From: Lacticaseibacillus brantae DSM 23927
GTDB lineage: Bacteria > Bacillota > Bacilli > Lactobacillales > Lactobacillaceae
Assembly: GCF_001436115.1 (NCBI RefSeq)
Contig: NZ_AYZQ01000002.1
Span: 310,001 to 374,000 of the forward strand
Direction: 5' to 3'
DNA length: 64,000 nucleotides
Position 1 is the first letter of the stretch. Each line of letters opens with the position of its first letter. A model generated the notes under the pieces. It made no database searches. It was not told the DNA's origin and worked only from the letters and a program-made list of their open reading frames with translations. This document shows positions 26,950-34,031 of this stretch, piece after piece. Position numbers and translations under genes: made by a program.

Positions 26950-27160
26950 CAATAAGACCAGAGAATCGCAGTAGTGGTATGGACAAGATGAAGAAACTTG
27001 GTGGTTGCTGCAAACCAAGCTTGGCCATACGACGAATTACACCCTGGCTGGGTCGTGCCTTTATCCACGAAGAGCAGATGGCTGCACGGCCATAATATGG
27101 GTGGTACCGCGGAAGATTTCGTCCCTAATCACATTTATTTGTGATTGGGGTATTTTTTTG
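26950..27160 (+). promoter_or_regulatory. T-box leader (tyrosine type) of tyrS
   Basis: The T-box core GGGTGGTACCGCGG is at 27099-27112 and is followed by an intrinsic terminator (27123-27159). Stem I can be outlined: GTATGG near 26976 pairs with CCATAC (27025-27030), and the specifier loop after it contains a TAC codon (27038-27040), matching tyrosine. Uncharged tRNA-Tyr should promote antitermination and tyrS expression. Confidence 0.9.
27123..27159 (+). terminator. T-box terminator upstream of tyrS
   Basis: CCCTAATCACA pairs with TGTGATTGGGG (with G-U), followed by TATTTTTTT. Confidence 0.9.
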
Positions 27161-27180
27161 GTCAAAAATAGGAGGATAAC

Positions 27181-28443
27181 ATGGCAGATAATATTATTGA
27201 CGAACTCGCTTGGCGCGGGGCATTGAACCAATTAACCGATGAAGAAGGCTTACGCGCACTCGTGAGCGAAAAGTCCGTCGGCATATACGTCGGTACCGAT
27301 CCCACCGGGGACAGTTTGCACGTTGGACATTTGATTCCGTTCATGATGCTCAAACGATTCCAACTGATGGGCCACCATCCTGTCATCGTGATTGGCGGTG
27401 GGACTGGCTCCATTGGTGATCCTTCTGGGCGTAATTCAGAACGGGTGCTGCAAAGTATGGATCAGGTCCAAGCCAATCAGAAGAAGCTGACCGACCAGAT
27501 GGTGCATTTGTTTGGAACCAAAGATTTCCGGATTGTGAACAACTATGATTGGTTGAGTAAGATTTCCTTGCTTGATTTCTTACGTGATTATGGGAAGTTA
27601 TTCAGTGTAAATACGATGTTGGCAAAAGACGTGGTGGCCAGTCGTTTAGAGGCTGGTATTTCGTACACCGAATTTACCTACCAAATTCTGCAGGCAGTGG
27701 ATTTCTTGACCTTGTTCACCCAAGAAGACGTGCAAGTCCAATTGGGCGGGGCTGATCAGTGGGGGAATATCACCGCTGGGATTGACTTGATTCATCGCCT
27801 TAAGGGCCAAGAAGCCAAAGCCTATGGCCTGACCAATCCATTGATGCTGAAGTCTGACGGTACCAAGTTCGGGAAGTCCGCTGGGGGCGCCATCTGGTTG
27901 GACCCAGAAAAGACCTCACCATATGAGTTCTATCAATTCTGGTTTAATCAAGATGACGCCGATGTGGAGAAGTTCTTGAAGTTCTTTACCTTCTTGTCTC
28001 AAGAAGAAATCGCTGAGCTCGTGGAATCCACTAAGACCCATCCTGAAAAGCGGGAAGCCCAACGCCGCTTGGCCCAAGAAGTGACTCGTTTTGTTCACAG
28101 CCAAGCTGCCGTTGACCAAGCCGAAGCCATTTCAGCGGCCCTGTTCTCTGGCGATGTGGCCGATTTGTCAGCTGACGCCATTGAACAAGGCTTCAAGCAA
28201 TTCCCAAGTGTGGAGGTGCCAAACACCCCAGAAAACATTGTCACCTGGTTGGTCGACACTGCCAAGATTGAATCTTCTCGCCGGCAAGCTCGTGAAGACA
28301 TTCAAAATGGTGCCATCACCATTAATGGGACCAAACAAACTGATTTGGATTTTGAAATTGACCCAAGTGCCCATTTTGACGGCAAGTTCGTCATCGTCCG
28401 CCGCGGGAAGAAAAAGTATTTCTTAGCGCGCGTTCAAGGGTAG
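27181..28443 (+). CDS. tyrS: Tyrosyl-tRNA synthetase
   Basis: The 420-aa class I synthetase charges tRNA-Tyr. The HIGH motif is HVGH (47-50) in TDPTGDSLHVGH, and KMSKS is KFGKS (229-233). GGADQWGNI is the tyrosine/ATP pocket, and the C-terminus (from ~350) is an S4 RNA-binding domain. GGAGG lies before the ATG. It is controlled by the T-box upstream, and a strong terminator follows. Confidence 0.98.
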   Translation: MADNIIDELAWRGALNQLTDEEGLRALVSEKSVGIYVGTDPTGDSLHVGHLIPFMMLKRFQLMGHHPVIVIGGGTGSIGDPSGRNSERVLQSMDQVQANQKKLTDQMVHLFGTKDFRIVNNYDWLSKISLLDFLRDYGKLFSVNTMLAKDVVASRLEAGISYTEFTYQILQAVDFLTLFTQEDVQVQLGGADQWGNITAGIDLIHRLKGQEAKAYGLTNPLMLKSDGTKFGKSAGGAIWLDPEKTSPYEFYQFWFNQDDADVEKFLKFFTFLSQEEIAELVESTKTHPEKREAQRRLAQEVTRFVHSQAAVDQAEAISAALFSGDVADLSADAIEQGFKQFPSVEVPNTPENIVTWLVDTAKIESSRRQAREDIQNGAITINGTKQTDLDFEIDPSAHFDGKFVIVRRGKKKYFLARVQG

Positions 28444-28454
28444 TTTTTACCAAG

Positions 28455-28495
28455 CAAAAAAGGCAGTCCATATTGTACATGGACTGCCTTTTTTA
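28455..28495 (+). terminator. tyrS terminator
   Basis: AAAAAGGCAGTCCAT and ATGGACTGCCTTTTTT form a long perfect stem with a 7-nt loop. Confidence 0.95.
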
Positions 28496-28639
28496 GTATG
28501 CTGTGAAGCAAGAAGTTAAGTAAGTTTATATTCAATTGTTGTGGCATCTGTCACGGCGAATATCAGAACCTTCAAGTTCACATATCGCGCTATTGATTTG
28601 AGATGCTATACTCATAGTAACGACCAATTATGAAGAAAA

Positions 28640-28676
28640 GTCAGGGATGCAGTTAACTTTTCGTTAAGCTCCTGAC
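28640..28676 (+). other. Hairpin in the 5' UTR of the 118-aa gene
   Basis: GTCAGG (28640-28645) pairs with CCTGAC (28671-28676), with inner AGTTAAC/GTTAAGCT. It ends just before the GGGAGGG Shine-Dalgarno site. There is no T-run, so it is not a terminator; an effect on mRNA stability or translation is possible. Confidence 0.35.
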
Positions 28677-28692
28677 ACGGGAGGGACAAGTT

Positions 28693-29049
28693 ATGCGGTA
28701 CACCGTCATCGGCGCGTCATATCATCAAAAGTCATTATCAGTTTTCTATGCGGGCCTGGATGGTCAGGTGCTAGACACCTACGAAGCAGCATTGAGTGAA
28801 GCGATTGCCATGTTAGAAGCTGAATTAGGCACGAGTACGTTACCTGAAATCAAAGACTTGTTGACCCAAGTGCAGGCCGTCAAAGTCAGCACGGTCGACG
28901 ATTTGAATGACTTGGACAATGCCACTGACGATTTGTTATCAGTGAGTTGGTTTGATGATGAACATTTTGTTTTAGCGGTCATGAACAGCAAAGAATCATA
29001 TCAATTGCATCTGGAAGTGTTACCAACGTTGGACGCAGAACACGATTAA
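28693..29049 (+). CDS. Hypothetical protein (118 aa)
   Basis: The product begins MRYTVIGASYHQKSLSVFYA and is acidic, with no membrane segment or signal peptide. The alternating hydrophobic pattern suggests an alpha/beta fold of two short domains (residues 1-40 and 75-115). I do not recognise the family. GGGAGGG precedes the ATG. The guanylate-kinase-like gene begins 17 nt after its stop, so the two probably form an operon. Confidence 0.7.
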   Translation: MRYTVIGASYHQKSLSVFYAGLDGQVLDTYEAALSEAIAMLEAELGTSTLPEIKDLLTQVQAVKVSTVDDLNDLDNATDDLLSVSWFDDEHFVLAVMNSKESYQLHLEVLPTLDAEHD

Positions 29050-29066
29050 ATTGAAGGCGGAACAGC

Positions 29067-29681
29067 ATGGAAACAGCGCATAAATTAATCATTATTACTG
29101 GCGCAACGGGCACTGGGAAGACCACGGTCAGCCGGTATTTAACGGAGAACTATCACATTAAGCGGGTGATGACACACACGACTCGCCCAATGCGCGTTGG
29201 TGAAGAGAACGGCGTGGACTATTATTTTGAGACGCCAGAATCATTTGCCACCAAACACTACATTGAAGCTGTCACTTACGCTGGCTATCAGTATGGCAGT
29301 TCTCATGAATCACTCAATAAAGCGTGGGCTAAGGCCCCATTTGTGAGTATCGTGCTGGATACAGCTGGTGCGATTACATACGCCCGTAATATTCCTAGCG
29401 ACATCGTGGTCTTGTATCTGACTATTGACGATCCCAACGTGCTCCGCCAGCGGCTTTTAGGGCGAGGGGACGAGCCAAAAATGGTTGAAGCCCGGCTCCA
29501 AAGCCCCGAGTATACACGCGATCTTAGCTTGCCAGATGAACTCAAACCATTCGCCACAGTCATTAATAACGATTCCTGGCCGGCAGCTCAAGTCCAAATT
29601 GATGCTTTTATGAAGCATTTGGCGCTGAAGGCAGCTGGACTTGATTCTAATGTTGCAAACGAAACGATGCCTGAACACTAG
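29067..29681 (+). CDS. Guanylate-kinase-like P-loop protein
   Basis: The 204-aa protein has the P-loop GATGTGKTT (~13-21), then MTHTTRPMRVGEENGVDYYF, the GMP-binding stretch of guanylate kinases (TTR-P-R-GE-G-DY-F). LLGRGDEPKMVEAR is the lid-like segment. It is diverged from the housekeeping Gmk (SGPSGVGKGTV type), so a paralogue with a nucleotide kinase or regulatory role is likely. Substrate uncertain. A terminator follows. Confidence 0.78.
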   Translation: METAHKLIIITGATGTGKTTVSRYLTENYHIKRVMTHTTRPMRVGEENGVDYYFETPESFATKHYIEAVTYAGYQYGSSHESLNKAWAKAPFVSIVLDTAGAITYARNIPSDIVVLYLTIDDPNVLRQRLLGRGDEPKMVEARLQSPEYTRDLSLPDELKPFATVINNDSWPAAQVQIDAFMKHLALKAAGLDSNVANETMPEH

Positions 29682-29694
29682 GCCCAGAACCAGA

Positions 29695-29739
29695 AGACAC
29701 GAACACACAGTGATAAAATGTGCGTTTGTGTCTTTTTTT
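29695..29739 (+). terminator. Terminator after the guanylate-kinase-like gene
   Basis: AGACACGAACACAC pairs with GTGCGTTTGTGTCT (two weak pairs), followed by seven Ts. Confidence 0.85.
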
Positions 29740-29770
29740 GTCATCATTCGTAATGTTTATATGGTCGTTG

Positions 29771-29803
29771 TGTAACATGGCTGTAACAGTCGTTGGGTAT
29801 GAT
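29771..29803 (+). promoter_or_regulatory. WalR-like box and promoter of the NlpC/P60 gene
   Basis: TGTAAC (29771-29776), 5 nt, TGTAAC (29782-29787) exactly fits the WalR direct-repeat consensus TGTWAH-N5-TGTWAH. The -10 TATGAT (29798-29803) begins 10 nt later and is followed by GATTCTCGTAAGTTAAG, shared with the next gene's promoter. Confidence 0.65.
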
Positions 29804-29876
29804 GATTCTCGTAAGTTAAGAAATCGATAAATAAACCTTAAAAAAATTTGAAGTAAGACGTTGGAGGAGACATATT

Positions 29877-30563
29877 TTGAAGAATCTGAAAAAGCATTTT
29901 GTTGCAGCTGCTACAGTTGGTTTCATTGGGTTAACCGGGATTGCATTGGGTTCACAAAGCAATAACACCGTTTCTGCTGCCGAAGTTGGTGGCGTAATCA
30001 CTGTCAACTACACCCCAGGTTATGGGATTGCGATTTGGGATTCTCCACAAGCTAACCATAATTACTTGGGCCGTAAGCTCAATCATGGTACTGCTTGGAA
30101 GGTCTTTGGCAAGCAAGTTGTCAATGGTAAGACATGGTACAACTTGGGCGGGAACCAATGGATCGACGCTACTTATACCGTTGATGGTCAAGTTTCCCAA
30201 GCCCCTTCAGCTGTTGACTCTGTCATCAAGTTAGCTAAGCAACAATTGGGCAAGCCTTATGTTTGGGGCGGCAAGGGTCCTAGCGCTTTTGATTGCTCAG
30301 GTTTGATGTACTACGTCTTTAAGAATGCGACTGGTAAGAATATTGGTGGTTACACCGTGCCTCAAGAAAGTGCCGGCAAGCAAGTGTCAATTAACAGCTT
30401 GAAGCCTGGTGACTTAGTATTCTGGGGTAGCCGTGGTGCAACCTACCACGTTGGCTTGTACATTGGTAATGGCCAATACTTACACGCTCCAGCTCCTGGT
30501 CAAGGTGTTAAGATTCAAAGCCTCTCCAGTTTCACACCATCATTTGGTGTTCGCGTTCTGTAA
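29877..30563 (+). CDS. Secreted NlpC/P60 peptidoglycan endopeptidase with SLAP-like module
   Basis: The 228-aa protein starts at TTG 29877 after TTGGAGGAG. It has a signal peptide (cleavage probably after VSA, residue ~34), one SLAP/SH3-like module (~40-100, YTPGYGIAIW and WYNLGGNQWID) and a C-terminal NlpC/P60 domain. Catalytic residues are Cys140 (FDCSG), His191 (YHVG) and probably His203. It is expected to cleave stem peptides of peptidoglycan during growth or separation. A WalR-like box precedes it. Confidence 0.92.
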   Translation: MKNLKKHFVAAATVGFIGLTGIALGSQSNNTVSAAEVGGVITVNYTPGYGIAIWDSPQANHNYLGRKLNHGTAWKVFGKQVVNGKTWYNLGGNQWIDATYTVDGQVSQAPSAVDSVIKLAKQQLGKPYVWGGKGPSAFDCSGLMYYVFKNATGKNIGGYTVPQESAGKQVSINSLKPGDLVFWGSRGATYHVGLYIGNGQYLHAPAPGQGVKIQSLSSFTPSFGVRVL

Positions 30564-30581
30564 TTTAACGTCAATTAATGA

Positions 30582-30609
30582 AGGCCTCCGAAAATTCGGA
30601 GGCCTTTTT
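30582..30609 (+). terminator. Terminator of the NlpC/P60 gene
   Basis: AGGCCTCCGAA and TTCGGAGGCCT form a near-perfect stem followed by TTTTTC. Confidence 0.9.
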
Positions 30610-30793
30610 CTGTGTCATTGGTTGGCAATTGTTACAAGTTGCCTGGCATCATTAGACCTTATTTTTCGATAATAATGACCTATGGTTGCCTTGATCGCGG
30701 CAATAGCCGTTATCATTGCGGGCAATTTAATTGTTAACGGCTTTAACGTTGCAATATGACTGCGTTGAAATCGTAATCATTCTATGCTCTGTT
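30610..30793. other. Intergenic stretch with nested inverted repeats
   Basis: There is no convincing gene. AGCCGTTA (30705-30712) is inverted as TAACGGCT (30735-30742), and GGCAA/TTGCC pairs lie nearby (around 30626-30643). It may be untranslated RNA or a decayed segment; nothing more can be read. Confidence 0.3.
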
Positions 30794-30826
30794 TGTAACG
30801 TTTTCGTAACAAGTAAGCGGTATGAT
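30794..30826 (+). promoter_or_regulatory. WalR-like box and promoter of the CHAP gene
   Basis: TGTAAC (30794-30799), 5 nt, CGTAAC (30805-30810) matches the WalR repeat with one deviation. The -10 TATGAT (30821-30826) starts 10 nt after the box, exactly as before the NlpC/P60 gene, and the following GATTCTCGTGAGTTAAG is nearly identical. Confidence 0.6.
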
Positions 30827-30885
30827 GATTCTCGTGAGTTAAGTTACCTCACCACTAATCAAAAAACATTCGGAGGATTCGGATC

Positions 30886-31584
30886 TTGAAGCAATCAAAA
30901 AAACATTTAAGTGCCATTTTGGCCGCAGCATTACTTGGTTTAGCAGGTTTAGGTTTCAGCACACAGAGTCAATCAGTTTCAGCTGCACAAGCAGGTGAAG
31001 TGGTGACAGTTAACTATGTGCCTGGTTATGGGATTGCCTTGTGGAACTCACCACAAGCAGACCACACCTTCTTAGGCCGGACATTAGGTCACGGGACTGC
31101 CTGGAAAGTATTCGATGTTAAGACAGTTAACGGTAACACATGGTACAACTTGGGCGGCGATCAATGGATCGACGGCAAGTACACCGTTGATGGCCAAGTG
31201 TCTCAAGCACCTAGTGCACCTGATCACTCAAACCAAGCTAACGCTTATCCTTGGGGCCAATGCACTTACTATGTCAAAATGGTTGCACCATGGGTTGGCT
31301 CATATTGGGGTAATGGTAACCAATGGGGTGCTTCAGCTAAGCGCGAAGGTTACACTGTTAACAACACACCAGCAGCTGGCGCCGTTGTTAGTTTCGCAGC
31401 TGGTCAATTAGTTGGTAACTGGCGTGCCGATTACACATACGGTCACGTGGCTTATGTCAAGTCATACAACGCTTGGAACAACACCATTACCATTACCCAA
31501 GGTGGCATGGGCTTCAGTAACCCAACGGGTCCAAACACCCAGACTATCGGTAATGCTAAGGCATTTACTTACATCCACCGTTAA
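30886..31584 (+). CDS. Secreted CHAP-domain peptidoglycan hydrolase with SLAP-like module
   Basis: The 232-aa protein starts at TTG 30886, 9 nt after GGAGG. A signal peptide (cleavage around VSA, residue 33) is followed by a SLAP-like module (~38-100: YVPGYGIALW, WYNLGGDQWID) and a CHAP domain (~118-232) with Cys126 (WGQCTYYV) and His187 (YGHVAYV). The N-terminal 110 residues are close to those of the preceding NlpC/P60 protein, so one arose by duplication and domain exchange. Amidase or endopeptidase activity is inferred. Confidence 0.92.
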   Translation: MKQSKKHLSAILAAALLGLAGLGFSTQSQSVSAAQAGEVVTVNYVPGYGIALWNSPQADHTFLGRTLGHGTAWKVFDVKTVNGNTWYNLGGDQWIDGKYTVDGQVSQAPSAPDHSNQANAYPWGQCTYYVKMVAPWVGSYWGNGNQWGASAKREGYTVNNTPAAGAVVSFAAGQLVGNWRADYTYGHVAYVKSYNAWNNTITITQGGMGFSNPTGPNTQTIGNAKAFTYIHR

Positions 31585-31633
31585 TCAACTCAATTCGACT
31601 GATCAATTGCGTTAAGACGCATCAATAATCATG

Positions 31634-31673
31634 GACTGTAACCTAACCTTATCGTTTCGTTGCAGTCTTTTTT
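31634..31673 (+). terminator. Terminator of the CHAP gene
   Basis: GACTGTAAC pairs with GTTGCAGTC (one G-U), followed by seven Ts; the next gene's Shine-Dalgarno follows closely. Confidence 0.75.
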
Positions 31674-31686
31674 TGTGGAGGAAACT

Positions 31687-32172
31687 ATGGATGACATTGA
31701 ATTCATTCCCTTAACTGTCAGAAATTTGAGCTTAGCTTTACCTATTTATGAGGCCAATCGAGCTTATTATGATTTGCTAGAAACCGCAGTGAGCGTCAAG
31801 ACCATTGAAGATGACTTAGTGGCTTTGCCTGCGGGTGTCCAAATTTCGCAGAAGCATTTCGGGGTGATTGCCCAGCAAGGCCGGCCACTGGCAGTGTTAG
31901 ATGTGGTAACCGGTTACCCCGGCGCAGAGACGGCCTACATCGGGCTCTTATTGGTTGCTGATAAAGGGCGGGGGATCGGTGGCCGGATTTTGGTAGAACT
32001 TGAAACGCGACTCAAAGCCAGCGGTTATCAGCAAATTGGCCTGGCAGTCCTCCGTAATAATCCCCGCGCTCAACATTTTTGGACACAACAGGGTTTCACA
32101 GCGACTGGGGCTGCTGTCGCGCAAGCAGGTTCATCGCAAGTGAGCGTCATCAGTTATCAGAAACCCTTATAA
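31687..32172 (+). CDS. GNAT-family N-acetyltransferase
   Basis: The 161-aa protein has LLVADKGRGIGGRILVELE (acetyl-CoA loop) and LAVLRNNPRAQHFWTQQGFTATG (motif B). The ATG at 31687 follows GGAGGAAACT; a TTG start 27 nt upstream lies in the terminator and is rejected. Substrate unknown. It follows the CHAP gene terminator, so expression may depend on read-through or an unseen promoter. Confidence 0.85.
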   Translation: MDDIEFIPLTVRNLSLALPIYEANRAYYDLLETAVSVKTIEDDLVALPAGVQISQKHFGVIAQQGRPLAVLDVVTGYPGAETAYIGLLLVADKGRGIGGRILVELETRLKASGYQQIGLAVLRNNPRAQHFWTQQGFTATGAAVAQAGSSQVSVISYQKPL

Positions 32173-32177
32173 CGCAA

Positions 32178-32212
32178 AAAGCCTCATCGGCCGGCTTGGC
32201 TGATGAGGCTTT
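32178..32212. terminator. Bidirectional terminator between GNAT and FMN reductase genes
   Basis: AAAGCCTCATC pairs with GATGAGGCTTT; the genes on both sides converge here. Confidence 0.85.
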
Positions 32213-32219
32213 GTTATCT

Positions 32220-32768
32220 CTAGGGTATTTCATGGCCGAGAAAATCGGCAAAGGCAGTGACACTTTGATCGAGAAATGCAATTGTTGCTGGTTGATTCAG
32301 TTGGCCGGTCTCATCAAATTGATGGGAGCTATCGGTAATGAGGAATTCATTGCCGGGCAGGATATGTGCGCCAATCCCAGGTGAATCCAGAATCTGGCGC
32401 AGATGGCCTTGCGCCCGGACAGTTCCCATCGGGCCTAATGATGCGCCAACAATCATCACCGGTTTGCCGACCATTGGGTGTTCAACGCGTGAGCACCAGT
32501 CGAGGGCATTCTTCAATGCTGTGGGCACACTGTGATTATGCTCCGCAGTGGCAATAATGACGCCATCGGCCTCGGCAATGGCTGCGCGAAAGGCGACTAC
32601 TGCTGGCGTTGGATTATTTTCGTCATCTTGCGAATACATTGGCAAGGTGCCTGTTTCTAAAAGATTTAATTCAAATTGATTGGCATATCGCGTTTGCATA
32701 TATTGCAGCAACAAGCGATTGCGCGAGCCTGACCAGTTATTCCCCACAATGCCGACAAGCTTGTACAT
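32220..32768 (-). CDS. NADPH-dependent FMN reductase family protein
   Basis: The 182-aa flavodoxin-fold protein has LVGIVGNNWSGSRNRLLLQYM (flavin phosphate loop), MYSQDDENN, VIIATAEHNHSVPTALKNALDW (the P-x-YN-like segment, here AEHNHSVP) and KPVMIVGASLGPMGTVRAQGHLRQIL. It belongs to the FMN_red/azoreductase group; the physiological electron acceptor is not evident. GGGAGTGAAGTC lies before the ATG. Confidence 0.87.
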   Translation of the reverse strand: MYKLVGIVGNNWSGSRNRLLLQYMQTRYANQFELNLLETGTLPMYSQDDENNPTPAVVAFRAAIAEADGVIIATAEHNHSVPTALKNALDWCSRVEHPMVGKPVMIVGASLGPMGTVRAQGHLRQILDSPGIGAHILPGNEFLITDSSHQFDETGQLNQPATIAFLDQSVTAFADFLGHEIP

Positions 32769-32784
32769 GACTTCACTCCCTTAT

Positions 32785-32818
32785 AAAATAAAAAAGATAC
32801 CGACCAAGTCGATATCTT
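32785..32818 (-). terminator. Terminator of the 37-aa gene
   Basis: On the minus strand AAGATA...CGAC pairs with GTCG...TATCTT, followed by TTTTTTATTTT. It lies 11 nt after the small gene's stop. Confidence 0.75.
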
Positions 32819-32828
32819 GATTGTAACA

Positions 32829-32942
32829 CTACTTAGTTACCTTTTTATTCGCTTTAATGATGCGTAATGCCCGAGAACGGGTCCGACCATTCTTGCTCTT
32901 TAACCGGCGTAATGCACTTGCGTAATCAGTCTTTTCAGCCAT
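32829..32942 (-). CDS. Small basic protein (37 aa), resembles the lactobacillar putative metal homeostasis protein
   Basis: The frame begins MAEKTDYASALRRLKSKNG and ends ANKKVTK; about a third of residues are Lys or Arg. AAGGAG lies before the ATG, and a terminator follows, so it is a genuine small gene. As far as I recall, proteins with the pattern DYASALRRLKSxNxxTRxRALxII are annotated as putative metal homeostasis protein in lactobacilli; that identification is from memory. It is divergent from a Fur-family gene, with a Zur-like box between them, which supports metal control. Confidence 0.75.
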   Translation of the reverse strand: MAEKTDYASALRRLKSKNGRTRSRALRIIKANKKVTK

Positions 32943-33002
32943 AATCAGATCTCCTTAGGTAAATTGTTTTTAGATTTTAGATATGCTAGACTACAAGTAT
33001 TA

Positions 33003-33017
33003 ATCGTAATCAATACG
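33003..33017. promoter_or_regulatory. Zur-like operator between the 37-aa gene and the Fur-family gene
   Basis: TCGTAATCAATACGT differs at two positions from the Bacillus-type Zur box TCGTAATNATTACGA. It is in the divergent promoter region, so it could control both genes, including autoregulation of the Fur-family gene. Confidence 0.6.
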
Positions 33018-33067
33018 TTTTATTATATACTTACTTTGAGTAAGCGTCAAGCGCTCAGGAGGCTTAA

Positions 33068-33508
33068 ATGACTGACACAGCAATTGCATTAGATAAGTTG
33101 AAACAGCAGGGCATGCGCTTGACTAAGCAGCGCTCAGATTTGGTGCACTACTTGAGTCAGTACCAAGATGAATATGTGCCAATTACACAGATTGATCGCT
33201 ATATGCGTGATCTCTATCCGGGTTTGTCACATGATACCATCTACCGCAACATCAAATCATTTGAAGAACTGGGTATTGTAGAAGCCCATCAAGAAAATGA
33301 CCAAACAACGGTCAAATTCCAATGTGATTTTCAACATCCCCATCATCATCACTTTATTTGTTCAAACTGCCATCGCGTTCAAGAGCTCGAGATGTGTCCG
33401 CTAGATTTCTTCGAGGAACAGTTGCCTGGTGCTACCATCACCGGCCATCGATTTGAACTCTACGGGTTATGCGCGGAATGCACCGAAAAGTTAACGCAAA
33501 CTAAATAA
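33068..33508 (+). CDS. Fur-family metal-dependent regulator, probably Zur
   Basis: The 146-aa protein has a winged helix with DTIYRNIKSFEELGIV (recognition helix), a His-rich segment HPHHHHFICSNC and a structural zinc site of two CxxC pairs: Cys98/Cys101 and Cys135/Cys138. The family includes Fur, Zur and PerR; the Zur-like box upstream favours zinc sensing. AGGAGG lies before the ATG. A strong terminator follows. Confidence 0.9.
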   Translation: MTDTAIALDKLKQQGMRLTKQRSDLVHYLSQYQDEYVPITQIDRYMRDLYPGLSHDTIYRNIKSFEELGIVEAHQENDQTTVKFQCDFQHPHHHHFICSNCHRVQELEMCPLDFFEEQLPGATITGHRFELYGLCAECTEKLTQTK

Positions 33509-33516
33509 ACTCGTAC

Positions 33517-33564
33517 AAAAACAGTCGTGACTGATTCTAGGCAGAATCAGTCCGGCTGTTTTTG
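33517..33564 (+). terminator. Terminator of the Fur-family gene
   Basis: AAAAACAG..GACTGATTCT pairs with AGAATCAGTC..CTGTTTTT around AGGC. Confidence 0.92.
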
Positions 33565-33635
33565 CGTGGCTTAGCACGACGCCACAGCCCTAACTGCGGT
33601 ACAATATTCATATGTGTTACGAAAGGAGGGCCAAC

Positions 33636-34028
33636 ATGGCTTATCGGACACCACCATTGTTGCCACCAGCAGCAATTGTTTCATTGATTATCTTTATTAG
33701 TGCCTATAACGTCATTAACACCTTGAATCCAGTCAACCAACCTAAGTCCTCCGAGGATCAAAGTTCACTGGTTTCTTCTATTAATAAACAATCCAATAGT
33801 AAAAATGAATCCCAACCAAGTAGCAGTTCAAGTGAACAGCCTTCAAGTTCAAGTGTTTCATCAAGTTCGACCTCAGAGGAAAGCACAAGCACACCGGAGA
33901 GTTCCAGCAGTACCAAACCGGCCAGCAGCAGTAGCAGCACCGCTGAATCTAAATCGAGTAGCTCAGAACCTGAAAGTAGTAGTTCAAGTAGTGAATCCAG
34001 TGCTGTGGATTCCAGTTCGGGGGAATAG
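33636..34028 (+). CDS. Serine-rich single-pass surface protein (130 aa)
   Basis: Residues ~12-32 (PAAIVSLIIFISAYNVINTL) form one membrane segment; residues ~45-130 are a low-complexity tail of Ser with Glu, Pro, Thr and Lys. No cleavage site, lipobox or sorting motif is seen, so it is likely anchored by its N-terminus with the tail outside. Ser-rich tails of this kind may be glycosylated. AAAGGAGG precedes the ATG at 33636; an upstream ATG at 33612 is rejected. Only 3 nt separate it from the next gene. Confidence 0.72.
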   Translation: MAYRTPPLLPPAAIVSLIIFISAYNVINTLNPVNQPKSSEDQSSLVSSINKQSNSKNESQPSSSSSEQPSSSSVSSSSTSEESTSTPESSSSTKPASSSSSTAESKSSSSEPESSSSSSESSAVDSSSGE

Positions 34029-34031
34029 CCA

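Noticed and set aside
33758-33940. Minus-strand Leu-rich frame opposite the serine-rich protein
   Set aside because: It is the complement of Ser/Glu codon repeats, has no ribosome site and is a composition artefact.
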